Source: Kineosporia sp. NBRC 101731 (GTDB lineage Bacteria; Actinomycetota; Actinomycetes; Actinomycetales; Kineosporiaceae). From it: DNA of 64,000 bases. The position numbers were made by a program, and so were the translations under genes. The stretch lies in contig NZ_BSTC01000001.1 of assembly GCF_030269305.1 (NCBI RefSeq), positions 1,129,467 through 1,193,466 on the forward strand, in the 5' to 3' direction. Position 1 is the first letter of the stretch; every line of letters begins with the position of its first letter. Shown in pieces: positions 23,238 through 31,519 of this stretch. The notes under the pieces are model-generated. The model saw nothing but the letters and a program-made list of their open reading frames with translations. It was not told the origin of the DNA and searched no databases.

Positions 23238-24440
23238 GTGGTGGAGATGGCCGAGGCAGCGAACACCCGTCTGGGCAACCGGTTGCGGTCCCTGCGGCAG
23301 CATCATTACTCGCAGGTGGTCACCCAACGGCAACTCTCCACCGCGCTGAGGCTGAGCGGTGCACTGATCAGTTCCTGGGAGAGCGGATCGGCGGTCCCCC
23401 CGGAAGACCGTCTCAACGGCTATGCGCGGTTCTTCTGCTCGGAGCGTTCGATCGAGGGGGCGGTGGCCCGGCTGCTGCCGGAAGAAGAGCTCACCCCCGA
23501 TGAGGAGTACACGCGGGAAAGGCTTTTCGAAGACCTGCGGGCACTGCGCAACGAGGTTCTGGACGAGCCGGGCGACTTCGGCCGGGAGACCGGCGCGCTC
23601 GGCGGGCGATTCCTGCACTACGCGGACGGGCAGCCCATCACGATTCTCTGCACTCCGCTCAGCGCCCGGCAGCTGGGGTATGACGATGCCCGGGCGCAGA
23701 CCGGAGACCTGTTGCCGGCGGTGCAGTACACCACCAACCAGCACCACCCCAACTACGTGCGCAACCTCGGTAACGCCGACATCGACGCCCTGATCGAGCT
23801 GGTCGGTCACGTGCGGGCGGAGAACCCGACCGCCGACGTGCAGTGGATGACGTACGACCGGGTCAGCTCGGCCGATCAGTTCACCGGCCACCTGATCCTG
23901 CTCGGTGGGGTGGACGAGAACATCCAGGAGGTGCCGGACGGCACGGTCAGCGTCCTGGGCGTTCTGCGTGACCAGCTCGACGTGCCGATCCGGTTGCAGT
24001 GGGACGAGGACGGCATCGAGTTCGACGGCGAGGTCCAGGTGCTGCTGGACGGCGAGGGCATCCCCACCTCCGACCTCGAGAAGGTCCAGGTGCGCGAACC
24101 GCACCGTCCCGAGTGGGTAGCCGGCACGTCCGACAGCCGCAACCGCCAGTACCTGCGGGGCGTTCCTCAACTGCTCTCCGACGTCGCGATCATCCAGCGC
24201 ACCCGTAACCCGTTCAACCCGGGCGCGTCCGCGACCCGGTTCGGCGGCATGTTCAGCCGTGGCACCTACGGCGCGGTCCGCGCCTTCACCGACGCCCGAT
24301 TCCGCTCGCGAAACGAGCAGTGGCTCGAAAACACCCTCGAATCCGAGGACTTCTGGATGCTGCTGAGGGTTCCGGTCATCGCCGGAACCACGATGACGCC
24401 CGACCTGGGGCGCGCGGCCACCCGCATTCGTACTTCCTGA
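23238..24440 (+). CDS. HTH regulator with a large uncharacterised C-terminal domain
   Basis: This protein of about 400 residues has an N-terminal XRE-like helix-turn-helix (residues 12-66; TQRQLSTALRLSGALISSWE). A roughly 280-residue C-terminal domain follows, with PITILCTPLS, NADIDALIELVGHVRAENP, HLILLGGVD, RTRNPFNP and MFSRGTYGAVRAFTDARFRS. I cannot assign this domain. From memory, similar HTH proteins recur in actinobacteria, perhaps as an alpha/beta ligand or nucleotide sensor. Start codons GTG 23238, GTG 23241 and ATG 23247 are all possible. It is followed by two glycosyltransferase genes and probably controls them through the CTTCAGT dyads. Confidence 0.75.
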   Translation: MVEMAEAANTRLGNRLRSLRQHHYSQVVTQRQLSTALRLSGALISSWESGSAVPPEDRLNGYARFFCSERSIEGAVARLLPEEELTPDEEYTRERLFEDLRALRNEVLDEPGDFGRETGALGGRFLHYADGQPITILCTPLSARQLGYDDARAQTGDLLPAVQYTTNQHHPNYVRNLGNADIDALIELVGHVRAENPTADVQWMTYDRVSSADQFTGHLILLGGVDENIQEVPDGTVSVLGVLRDQLDVPIRLQWDEDGIEFDGEVQVLLDGEGIPTSDLEKVQVREPHRPEWVAGTSDSRNRQYLRGVPQLLSDVAIIQRTRNPFNPGASATRFGGMFSRGTYGAVRAFTDARFRSRNEQWLENTLESEDFWMLLRVPVIAGTTMTPDLGRAATRIRTS

Positions 24441-24462
24441 GCCTTCCTGAGCCTTCCTGAGT
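24434..24462 (+). repeat. 10-base tandem repeat at the HTH stop codon
   Basis: TTCCTGAGCC is repeated 2.8 times, the first copy containing the TGA stop. The unit is not a multiple of three. Confidence 0.8.
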
Positions 24463-24513
24463 CTCCTGCCTGCGACCTGCCCCCGGCCGGTCGCCTGAGC
24501 CGAAAACCGGGTC

Positions 24514-25833
24514 ATGACCTTCATGTCTCCTGCGTCCACGCCGTGGACGCACACTCAGCCGTGCTCGCCCGCCGTTCCAGGGCCGGCACCGGCGCCTGCC
24601 CAGGATCTGGCGGCGGACTACCGCGCCAGCCATTCCGGCCTGCTGAACAGCATCTACGGCCCGGGGCGCCCAACCCTCCCGCCCGAGGGCAGCAAGCTGG
24701 ACGCCTACGGGCCACGGCTCGGCGAGCGTCTGCCGGGCGGCCCCCGGCGCGGTGGCATCGTGGTGCCGACCTGCCGTGACTTCCTCACCACCAAGCCCGG
24801 CCTGCTCTTCGCCGCCGAACTCGCCCAGGCCCACGACTGCTACCTGTTCGTCGTGCTCAGCCGCGACGCCCGGGCACCGGAGTTCCCCGCCAAGATCCGC
24901 GAGATGCTCGGGGAAGCACTGATTCTGGTCGAGCTGGACGAGGTGCACGATGACTGGTCACCGGGGCTGGAGTCCTCGAACGACCCCCTCAGCGCGCTGC
25001 ACCGTGTCAACGATGTCGGCCGCAAGCGCAACCTCGGCCTGATGCTGGGCCAGCGCCTGGGGTGGGAGTTCCTGCTCTTCCTGGACGACGACATCTCCCC
25101 GCACGAACGGGGTTCGACCCTCGACGAGAACCACCTGGCCCATGCCCTCCGGGTGATGACCCTGGACGACGACCTGCAGGCCGTCGGCTGGCCCCTGGTC
25201 GGCTTCGACGACAACTCGGTGGTCGGTCACGCCCGTCCCCGGGCCGGCCTGCCCCAGGACATCTTCATCAGCAGCGGGGCCCTGCTGCTGCGCTGCACCC
25301 AGCAGATGGCCTACTTCCCGGAGAACGTCTACAACGAGGACTGGCTGCTGCTGCTCATGCTGCTGGCCCGCTCGGGCAACTACCAGCGGGCTCTGGCTGC
25401 GGGAGGCCCGGTGCGCCAGCAGGAGTACGACGCGTTCTGCCCGGTGCGCGCCCGGTCCGAGGAGGTGGGGGAGATCCTCGGTGAAGGCCTGATGAACCTG
25501 GTGGAAGACCACGGGCCGGGTTTCGTGAACCTGATGAGCAACCGATTCTGGAAGCGGGTGAAGGCCGGACGCCGCTCTCTGCTGCGCACCATCATGGAGA
25601 AGGTCGCCGATCAGGAGCGCGTCGTCGTCTGCATGAACACTGCACTCCAGACGCACGGGGATATCCCCCTACCCGGCCTGACGAAATACGCCAGAACCTG
25701 GTGGCAGGATCGCGAGCAATGGGAACGTGTGCTGGTCAGCCTGCAGTTCGAGGCGCGGGACCGGCGTTCCGAACCGGAGATCGTGGAGCTACTCATGAGT
25801 CCGCGCGCGCCCTGGTCGTCACTGGCGAACTGA
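24514..25833 (+). CDS. GT-A-like glycosyltransferase, paralogue 1
   Basis: This 439-residue protein has a Pro-rich N-terminus (1-35), a Rossmann-like GGIVVPTCRDF strand near residue 80, and KRNLGLMLGQRLGWEFLLFL leading into DDDI (residues 191-194), the metal/nucleotide-sugar DxD motif. FDDNSVVGHARPRAGLPQDI and YFPENVYNEDWL (NEDW at 274-277) follow, the latter fitting the catalytic-base ED motif of GT2-type enzymes. No membrane helix is seen, so it is cytoplasmic. Donor and acceptor are unknown. ATG 24514 or 24523, with a weak ribosome binding site. It is paralogous to the next gene. Confidence 0.75.
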   Translation: MTFMSPASTPWTHTQPCSPAVPGPAPAPAQDLAADYRASHSGLLNSIYGPGRPTLPPEGSKLDAYGPRLGERLPGGPRRGGIVVPTCRDFLTTKPGLLFAAELAQAHDCYLFVVLSRDARAPEFPAKIREMLGEALILVELDEVHDDWSPGLESSNDPLSALHRVNDVGRKRNLGLMLGQRLGWEFLLFLDDDISPHERGSTLDENHLAHALRVMTLDDDLQAVGWPLVGFDDNSVVGHARPRAGLPQDIFISSGALLLRCTQQMAYFPENVYNEDWLLLLMLLARSGNYQRALAAGGPVRQQEYDAFCPVRARSEEVGEILGEGLMNLVEDHGPGFVNLMSNRFWKRVKAGRRSLLRTIMEKVADQERVVVCMNTALQTHGDIPLPGLTKYARTWWQDREQWERVLVSLQFEARDRRSEPEIVELLMSPRAPWSSLAN

Positions 25834-25954
25834 GGGGGTTGCCAGGCCTCGCTTCTCCCCGTCAGCATCGGTATCGGCCGAGGGCGGACAGTCTCGGCCT
25901 GACAGCGAATTGCTCCCGCCACCCGCTGTCATCGCACGGGGAAAGGCGGGGACC

Positions 25955-27253
25955 ATGCTGGACGGGGAGAAGTGGCGGCCGGTCGCGCACCATGCTTCGC
26001 ATGCGCACCTCATCCGCTCGGATTGGCCTGAGAACTATCAGCGTTCGGTCTCTGCGGTCGTCGTGCCCGCGAGTAGGCCGAGCTGGAACCTGGGGCCCGC
26101 GGTACGGCTGGCCGAGGAACTCGGCTGCCCTCTGGTCGTGGCGTGCAGCGCCCGGGCCGAGGTCGGCGAGGTCGCGCTCGAGCTGGACCGATGGCAGGGC
26201 GTGGCCTTCCGGATCGGCGCCGAGCCGCCCGTTGCCGTGCGCCGGTTGCGCACCCGGCAGCTGGCGCTCGAGACTCCGGCCGACGACCCACGCGTGCCCC
26301 GGGCCCGCCGGGAGCCGGCCGGTGACCGGACCGGCCGGGCCGTGCTGACCCGGGGCCTACTGACCCGGGCCCGAGCAGTACCCGACGGGGCACGGAGCCA
26401 GGCGCCCTATGTGGACGTCTCGACCAAGCGCAATGTCGCGCTGCTGTTGGCCCGGCAGCTCGGCTGGCGCCGGTTGTTGTTCCTGGACGACGATATTCAG
26501 CCACCGCCGGCCCGGGAGATCCTGCGGGCCTCGGCGATGCTCGGGCCTTCCGGCGCTTCGATGGCCAGCTGGCCGGCGCAGGAGTTCCCCGACAACTCGG
26601 TGGTCTGCCACGCCCGGCGCGTGGTCGGTCTGGAACAGGGCACGTTCCTCGCCGGCGGCTGTCTGCTCGTCGACCTCACCCGCACGCTGCCGTACTTCCC
26701 CGGGGTCTACAACGAGGACTGGCTGTTCTGCTGGGAGGCCGTGCGCGACCGTCGCATGGCCATGCCCGGCAGCGTCGATCAGATCCCGTACAACCCGTTC
26801 GACCCGCGCCGCGCGACCCGGGAGGAGTTCGGCGACGTGCTGGGGGAAGGACTCTTCGCGCTGCTGCACCGTTCGCCCGCCGAGGTCCTGCTGGGGCTGG
26901 CCGGTCAGGGCCCGGACGCCGGGCGGGCCCGCCTGGTCGAGCCTGCCCGCTACCGGGGCTACTGGTCGCAGGTGCTCGCCGGGCGGCACGCGATGCTGGC
27001 CGAGGTGACAGGTCGGCTCGAGGCCCGGGCGGCCACCGACCCGGAGGCGGCGGTGCAGTTGCGGGCCGTGCGCGCAGGGCAGGAGCGACTGAACCTGATC
27101 ACGCCGTACGAGCTGGCCGAGTTCGTCGCGCTCTGGCTGCAGGACCTGCAGACCTGGCGGTACGAGCTGGCCCAGCTGCACCGGCAGGAGACCTTCAAGG
27201 GGGCGTTCAATCAGCTCGGTATCGACGAGTTCCAGAGGGTGGGGGTCATGTAG
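25955..27253 (+). CDS. GT-A-like glycosyltransferase, paralogue 2
   Basis: This 432-residue protein is clearly related to the preceding one. The shared blocks are SAVVVPASRP near residue 33, STKRNVALLLARQLGWRRLL then FLDDDI (DDD 178-180), EFPDNSVVCHARRVVGLEQG, and YFPGVYNEDWLFCW (NEDW 253-256), plus EFGDVLGEGLFALL. It is a probable nucleotide-sugar-dependent enzyme with DxD metal site and ED base. The ATG at 25955 has GGAAAGGCGGGG upstream; an in-frame TTG at 25910 is unlikely. It ends one base from the stop of the convergent response regulator, with no terminator between. Confidence 0.75.
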   Translation: MLDGEKWRPVAHHASHAHLIRSDWPENYQRSVSAVVVPASRPSWNLGPAVRLAEELGCPLVVACSARAEVGEVALELDRWQGVAFRIGAEPPVAVRRLRTRQLALETPADDPRVPRARREPAGDRTGRAVLTRGLLTRARAVPDGARSQAPYVDVSTKRNVALLLARQLGWRRLLFLDDDIQPPPAREILRASAMLGPSGASMASWPAQEFPDNSVVCHARRVVGLEQGTFLAGGCLLVDLTRTLPYFPGVYNEDWLFCWEAVRDRRMAMPGSVDQIPYNPFDPRRATREEFGDVLGEGLFALLHRSPAEVLLGLAGQGPDAGRARLVEPARYRGYWSQVLAGRHAMLAEVTGRLEARAATDPEAAVQLRAVRAGQERLNLITPYELAEFVALWLQDLQTWRYELAQLHRQETFKGAFNQLGIDEFQRVGVM

Positions 27254-27254
27254 A

Positions 27255-27896
27255 TCAAGAAGGGGGCGGTAGTGCACCGGCCTGGATCGCGACCATCACC
27301 GCCCGGGTCCGGTCGTCGACGCCCAGCTTGGCGAAAACCCTGAGCAGATGGGTCTTCACGGTGGCCTCGCCGATGAACAGCTCACGCGCGATCTGGACGT
27401 TGGACAGGCCCCGCGCCACCGCCCGCAAGACCTCGACCTCACGCGGCGTCAGCGGGTTCGCCGGGGTCGGTGCCGGTGGGGTGCGCAGACGGGAGACCAG
27501 TCGCGCGGCGACCGGTGGGGCCAGTACGGTCTCGCCGCGGGCGGCGGCGCGCACCGCGTCCACCAGCACGGGGCGGGGTGTGTCCTTCAGCAGGTAGCCG
27601 GTGGCCCCCGCCTCGACCGCGTGCACGATGTCGTCGTCCGTGTCGTAGGTGGTGAGCACCAGTACCCGGGTCTGCGGCAGGGTGGAGGTGATGGTGCGGG
27701 TGGCGCCGACGCCGTCCAGTCCGGGCATCCGCAGATCCATGAGCACCACGTCCGGGCGCAGCGCGGTGGCCCGGGAGACGGCCTCGACGCCGTCACCGGC
27801 CTCGCCCACGATCGTCATGTCGGGCTCCACCTCGAGCAGACCGGCCAGGCCGGAACGAACGATCGGATGGTCGTCCGCCACCAGGATCCGGATCAC
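27255..27896 (-). CDS. NarL/LuxR-family response regulator
   Basis: This 213-residue protein has a receiver domain (residues 1-120) with acidic pocket ADDHP, phosphoacceptor Asp in VVLMDLRMPG and Lys in GYLLKDTPRP. A C-terminal LuxR HTH follows: NPLTPREVEVLRAVARGLSNVQIARELFIGEATVKTHLLRVFAKLG. The GTG start overlaps the stop of the kinase gene (GTGA), so the pair is translationally coupled. It is the output of the adjacent kinase and probably controls the ABC exporter in the same operon. Confidence 0.93.
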   Translation of the reverse strand: MIRILVADDHPIVRSGLAGLLEVEPDMTIVGEAGDGVEAVSRATALRPDVVLMDLRMPGLDGVGATRTITSTLPQTRVLVLTTYDTDDDIVHAVEAGATGYLLKDTPRPVLVDAVRAAARGETVLAPPVAARLVSRLRTPPAPTPANPLTPREVEVLRAVARGLSNVQIARELFIGEATVKTHLLRVFAKLGVDDRTRAVMVAIQAGALPPPS

Positions 27897-29086
27897 CCGG
27901 TCACGTCCCTCGGTACCCGTACGGTGATCGTCGTGCCCCGGCCGGGGGTGCTGGCCACCTCGAGGCCGCCACCGCCCGCCCGGGCCCGGTCACGCATCCC
28001 CGTGAGCCCGAAACCGCGTGGTGCCACCTCGTCCTCCATCGTGAAACCCTTGCCGTCGTCCGAAATCTCGATCATCGCGTGCTGCGCCGTACCGATCAGT
28101 CGCACCGAGACCGAACGGGCACCCGCATGTCGCCGCACGTTCGCCAGGCCCTCCTGGGTGGCGCGCAGCAGCACCACCTCACGATCCCGGGTGAGACCGG
28201 TCAGGTCGCCCGTCACCGAGACGTCAGTAGCGATCCCGGTCTCCGGCCCGAACCGGCCGGCGAGCCGGCGTACCGCGTCGGCCAGGGTGCTTCCGTCCAG
28301 CCCGACCGGGGAAAAGGCGGCAACCAGAGATCTTGCCTCGCCGAGGTTTTCGCGAGCGACCGACTCGATCAGAGCGAGCTTTCCGTCGAGTGCCGAACCT
28401 TCCCCGGGCAGTGCCGCCCGGGCCACCTGCGCGAGCATCACGATGCTCGTGAAGCCCTGGGCCAGGGTGTCGTGGATCTCCCGGGCCAGTCGTTCACGCT
28501 CGGCCTGCACACCCTGGGTGTGGTGCGCGCGCCCGAGCTCCGCCCGGGTCTGCTCGAGTTGCTCGATCAGCTGCGACCTTTCGGCCGACTGATCGATCAC
28601 ACCCTGGATCCAGAGGCCGAACGCGCCGGAGAACACGGTGCTCAGCACCATGATCGGGAGCGTGTGGCCGGCGTTCTCCGCGGTCCAGCCACCCCCGGTC
28701 ATGAAGCCGAGCGTGGCGGCCAGCCCGAGCAGGCCGGTCAGGACCACGCCGGTCCGATGGTCCGGCGAGAACAACCACACCTGCGGGAACACGATGCACA
28801 GCAGCAGGGCCAGTGACGAGTCCGTGCCGCACGCCACCCCGGTCGCGAGGATCACGGTCAGCAGATAGGCGATCTCGGGTCGCCCGCGGCCCGGCACGTG
28901 CATGTCGGGGCGGAACGTGAGGAAGGCCAGCACGATCGCCGCGATGCACACCAGGGCGAGGTTTCGTTGCGCCGCGCTCAGATCGGTGGCGGTCACCAGG
29001 CGGATGACGGCCACCACCATGAAGGCCGCGAACCCCAGGCCCCACCCGCGGGCGAAACGGTTCCAGACGTGCGGCGCCGTGCTCAC
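27893..29086 (-). CDS. Sensor histidine kinase, HisKA_3 (NarL-partner) type
   Basis: This 397-residue protein has four to six N-terminal membrane helices (residues 10-165) with very short loops, so it probably senses within or near the membrane, as LiaS- and DesK-like kinases do. A coiled linker leads to the dimerisation domain with phospho-His in ERLAREIHDTLAQGFTSIV. The HATPase_c domain has ISDDGKGF and GFGLTGMRDRARAGGG. The GTG at 29086 overlaps the permease stop, which sets the start; upstream in-frame codons only shadow the permease gene. Confidence 0.9.
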   Translation of the reverse strand: MSTAPHVWNRFARGWGLGFAAFMVVAVIRLVTATDLSAAQRNLALVCIAAIVLAFLTFRPDMHVPGRGRPEIAYLLTVILATGVACGTDSSLALLLCIVFPQVWLFSPDHRTGVVLTGLLGLAATLGFMTGGGWTAENAGHTLPIMVLSTVFSGAFGLWIQGVIDQSAERSQLIEQLEQTRAELGRAHHTQGVQAERERLAREIHDTLAQGFTSIVMLAQVARAALPGEGSALDGKLALIESVARENLGEARSLVAAFSPVGLDGSTLADAVRRLAGRFGPETGIATDVSVTGDLTGLTRDREVVLLRATQEGLANVRRHAGARSVSVRLIGTAQHAMIEISDDGKGFTMEDEVAPRGFGLTGMRDRARAGGGGLEVASTPGRGTTITVRVPRDVTG

Positions 29087-29889
29087 CGCGGGCCGGGTCG
29101 CTGCCAGCGGAAGGTCCGCAGGGCCAGTGCCGTCCCGATCACCAGCCATGCCGTCAGTATCAGGGCCGTCAGGCCGAGCTGCCAGGATCCGGAGACCTCG
29201 GCCCCGGCGAAGTCCGCGGGCAGGAACACCGAGCGCATGCCCTGGGCCAGCCAGCGCAGCGGGAAGAGCGAGCCGAGCGTCTGCATCCAGCCCGGGAGAT
29301 CGGTGAACACGAAGAACACCCCGGAGACGAACTGCAGCACGATCACCACCGGGGTGACCACCGCCGCCGCACTCTTCGACGAGCGGGCGAGCGACGAGTA
29401 GGCGATGCCCAGCACCGTACCGGCGCTGGTCCCGAGCACGAAGACCCAGGCGAACCGCAGCCACAGCATCGGGTCGGTGGGGAGCTCGAGGTGGAACAGC
29501 AGGGCCCCGACGGCCAGCAGGATCGCGGTCTGCAGCACGCTGGTGACCAGGACCAGCCCGATCTTGCCGAGGAAATAGGCCATCGGCGGCATCGGGGTGC
29601 CCCGCAGGCGCTTGAGTGTGCCGTCGTCGCGCTCGACCGCGATCCCGATGGCCAGCGTCTGGAAGCTGGACAGGACGACACCGGACGCGATCATCCCGGC
29701 GGTGAAGTACTGGGTGAACGACACCCCGGGGGCCAGGTCGTCGTCGAAGACCGATCCGAACACGAACAGCAGGATCACCGGGAAGGAGAAGCTGAACACC
29801 ACGGTCTCGCGCAGCCGGAAGAACTCCTTGAGCTCGAGCCCGGTACGCGCCAGACCCAGCGAAAGTGTGCTCGGCAGAGCGTCATTCAT
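29083..29889 (-). CDS. ABC-2 type transporter permease
   Basis: This 268-residue membrane subunit has six predicted helices. RLRETVVFSFSFPVILLFVFGSVF near the start and LKRLRGTPMPPMAYFLGKI in the cytoplasmic coupling region are typical of DrrB-like ABC-2 exporters. It pairs with the ATPase encoded just upstream (8-base overlap) to export a drug, lipid or peptide, or to confer self-protection. It overlaps the kinase gene downstream. Confidence 0.92.
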   Translation of the reverse strand: MNDALPSTLSLGLARTGLELKEFFRLRETVVFSFSFPVILLFVFGSVFDDDLAPGVSFTQYFTAGMIASGVVLSSFQTLAIGIAVERDDGTLKRLRGTPMPPMAYFLGKIGLVLVTSVLQTAILLAVGALLFHLELPTDPMLWLRFAWVFVLGTSAGTVLGIAYSSLARSSKSAAAVVTPVVIVLQFVSGVFFVFTDLPGWMQTLGSLFPLRWLAQGMRSVFLPADFAGAEVSGSWQLGLTALILTAWLVIGTALALRTFRWQRPGPR

Positions 29890-30724
29890 GGCCCGCTCCG
29901 ATCATTCCGAGATAGATGTCCTCCAGGGTCGGGCGCAGCACCTGAAGATCCGGCACCTCGCCGTCGTACCGCTGCGACAGGTGCGCCACCGTGCTGGTCG
30001 GGGTATCGGTGAGCTCCTCGCCGTCCCGCCACACCACCCGGGCCTGCCGCCCCTGCCGCCCGCCCAGCTGGGCCGGCGTGTTCACCTCGATCAGCCGTCC
30101 GCCCACGATCACCCCGACCCGCCCGGCCAGCTGCTCGGCCTCGTCCAGGTAGTGCGTGGTCAGCAGGATCGTCGTGCCCTCGTCCCGCAGCAGCCGGATC
30201 AGTTCCCAGAACGAGCGCCGGGCCTGCGGGTCGAACCCCGTCGTCGGCTCGTCGAGGAACAGCAGATCGGGAGAACCGACGATGCCCAGCGCCACGTCCA
30301 GACGCCGCCGCTGCCCACCGGACAGGGCCCGCACCCGGGTGTTCCGCTTCGGCTCCAGACCCACGGCCTGGATCACCTCGTCCACGTCACGGGGTCGCGG
30401 GTAGTACCGGGCGAAGTGCCCGACCAGCTCACCGACACTCAGCTCGGCGTAGTCGTTCGAGGTCTGCAGCACGATGCCGATCCGGGCCCGCCAGGCCCGT
30501 CCGGCCTGCTGGGGGTCCTGCCCGAGCACACTGACCTCACCACCGTCGCGCTCGCGGAATCCCTCGAGGATCTCGGTCGTGGTGGTCTTGCCGGCCCCGT
30601 TGGGACCCAGCAGCGCGAAGATCTCCCCGGCCCGGACGTCGAGGTCGAGATCTCTCACCGCGACCAGGTCGCCGTAGCGTTTCGCCAGGCCGCGGACCCG
30701 GATGGGTAGGGAATCGGTATCCAT
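29882..30724 (-). CDS. ABC transporter ATP-binding protein
   Basis: This 280-residue DrrA-type ATPase has Walker [13 protein letters not shown] (residues 39-50), Q-loop LQTSNDYAELSV, signature LSGGQRRRLDVAL, Walker B LLFLDEPTTGFDP and switch His in LLTTHYLDEAEQLA. The C-terminal DrrA-like extension ends in RPTLEDIYLGMIG. It is the first gene of the four-gene operon ATPase-permease-kinase-regulator. The ATG at 30724 lacks a clear ribosome binding site. A 22-base palindrome lies about 55 bases upstream. Confidence 0.92.
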   Translation of the reverse strand: MDTDSLPIRVRGLAKRYGDLVAVRDLDLDVRAGEIFALLGPNGAGKTTTTEILEGFRERDGGEVSVLGQDPQQAGRAWRARIGIVLQTSNDYAELSVGELVGHFARYYPRPRDVDEVIQAVGLEPKRNTRVRALSGGQRRRLDVALGIVGSPDLLFLDEPTTGFDPQARRSFWELIRLLRDEGTTILLTTHYLDEAEQLAGRVGVIVGGRLIEVNTPAQLGGRQGRQARVVWRDGEELTDTPTSTVAHLSQRYDGEVPDLQVLRPTLEDIYLGMIGAGHE

Positions 30725-30778
30725 GCCGTCATACTGGTTCCGAGAGTCGCCGCGTAGGGGCAACCAACGGGCTGACAG

Positions 30779-30800
30779 GCGTCCACCGGTCGGTGGACGC
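30779..30800. promoter_or_regulatory. 22-base perfect palindromic site upstream of the ABC/two-component operon
   Basis: GCGTCCACCG and CGGTGGACGC are perfect complements separated by two bases. The two-base centre makes a hairpin unlikely and an operator likely. It could be the binding site of the NarL-type regulator. It also lies between that operon and tRNA-Trp. Confidence 0.5.
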
Positions 30801-30949
30801 ACCTGGCAGCGCAGCGGTGCAGACACCCCCGATGAGGTGCCGGTTCGACCCAAGGCCTCATCGATGCGTAGACTCTCGCCCGGGTGGTTGCGATCCGCCA
30901 GTCTGAGGCGCACCGATGGTGTGCTGACTGGAAGTGAGCTTCTATTCGT

Positions 30950-31022
30950 AGGGCAGTGGCGCAATTGGTAGCGCACCGGTCTCCAAAACCGGCGGTTGTG
31001 GGTTCGAGTCCCTCCTGCCCTG
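30950..31022 (+). tRNA. tRNA-Trp (CCA)
   Basis: A 73-nucleotide cloverleaf: acceptor AGGGCAG/CTGCCCT, D stem GCGC/GCGC, anticodon stem CCGGT/ACCGG with loop CTCCAAA, T loop TTCGAGT, discriminator G. Anticodon CCA specifies Trp. The T stem contains one T-T mismatch. It precedes secE, as is usual in actinobacteria. CCA is not encoded. Confidence 0.95.
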
Positions 31023-31032
31023 CGGGATGTGT

Positions 31033-31056
31033 TCGTGGCAACAGGATGTGCCACGA
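31033..31056 (+). terminator. Hairpin after tRNA-Trp
   Basis: TCGTGGCA and TGCCACGA pair around an eight-base loop, 11 bases after the tRNA. It is possibly a processing or attenuation structure. Confidence 0.5.
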
Positions 31057-31066
31057 GGCCGACAAG

Positions 31067-31095
31067 GGCCCGTATCGACAGGTTCGATGCGGGCC
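31067..31095 (+). terminator. Second hairpin before secE
   Basis: GGCCCGTATCGA and TCGATGCGGGCC pair over 12 bases (one G-T pair) around CAGGT. No T tract follows. It may attenuate read-through into secE-nusG. Confidence 0.55.
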
Positions 31096-31185
31096 GCGAC
31101 CACGGGCCGACCTAGATCCACGCCTCGGCGCTGGCTCGGGCGGACCCGGGCCTGACAACGGGGCCTAGACAACCAGGTGAGGACC

Positions 31186-31407
31186 GTGAGCAGCACGTCA
31201 TCGACGAAGAAGCGCAGGGGCGGGCCGTTGCTCTTCCTGCGGCAGGTCGTGGCCGAGCTGCGGAAGGTTGTCCGGCCGACCCGGAACGAACTGATCACCT
31301 ACACGTCTGTAGTGCTGGTCTTCGTCATGGCCGTGATGCTGTACGTGTCGGCGCTGGACTTCGGCTTCGGCAAGTTCGTGCTCTGGGCGTTCGGCGGCGG
31401 CAGCTAA
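31186..31407 (+). CDS. secE: Preprotein translocase subunit SecE
   Basis: This 73-residue single-helix subunit of the SecYEG channel has a polar N-terminus. The amphipathic conserved segment FLRQVVAELRKVVRPTRNELITYT is followed by one membrane helix (VVLVFVMAVMLYVSALDFG). The GTG at 31186 has AGGTGAGG just upstream; a GTG at 31177 would add three residues. It stands between tRNA-Trp and nusG, the standard order. Confidence 0.93.
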   Translation: MSSTSSTKKRRGGPLLFLRQVVAELRKVVRPTRNELITYTSVVLVFVMAVMLYVSALDFGFGKFVLWAFGGGS

Positions 31408-31519
31408 GTCGCCTCCAGGCCGGCTCCCGTAGAGGATCGCAAGATCGAACGTGAGCGTTGAGAGCGGGCCTGACCTGAACGTGACCAGGCCGAAGGTACG
31501 AAGGGAAGCAGGACAAAGC

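Noticed and set aside
22177-27253. The HTH/glycosyltransferase island as a prophage or genomic island
   Set aside because: No integrase, attachment repeats, phage structural genes or transposase are visible, and the coding parts have normal GC-rich codon use.
30700-30724. TATGAC three bases before the ABC ATPase ATG as a leaderless promoter
   Set aside because: The distance is too short for a -10 box to place the start site at the ATG.
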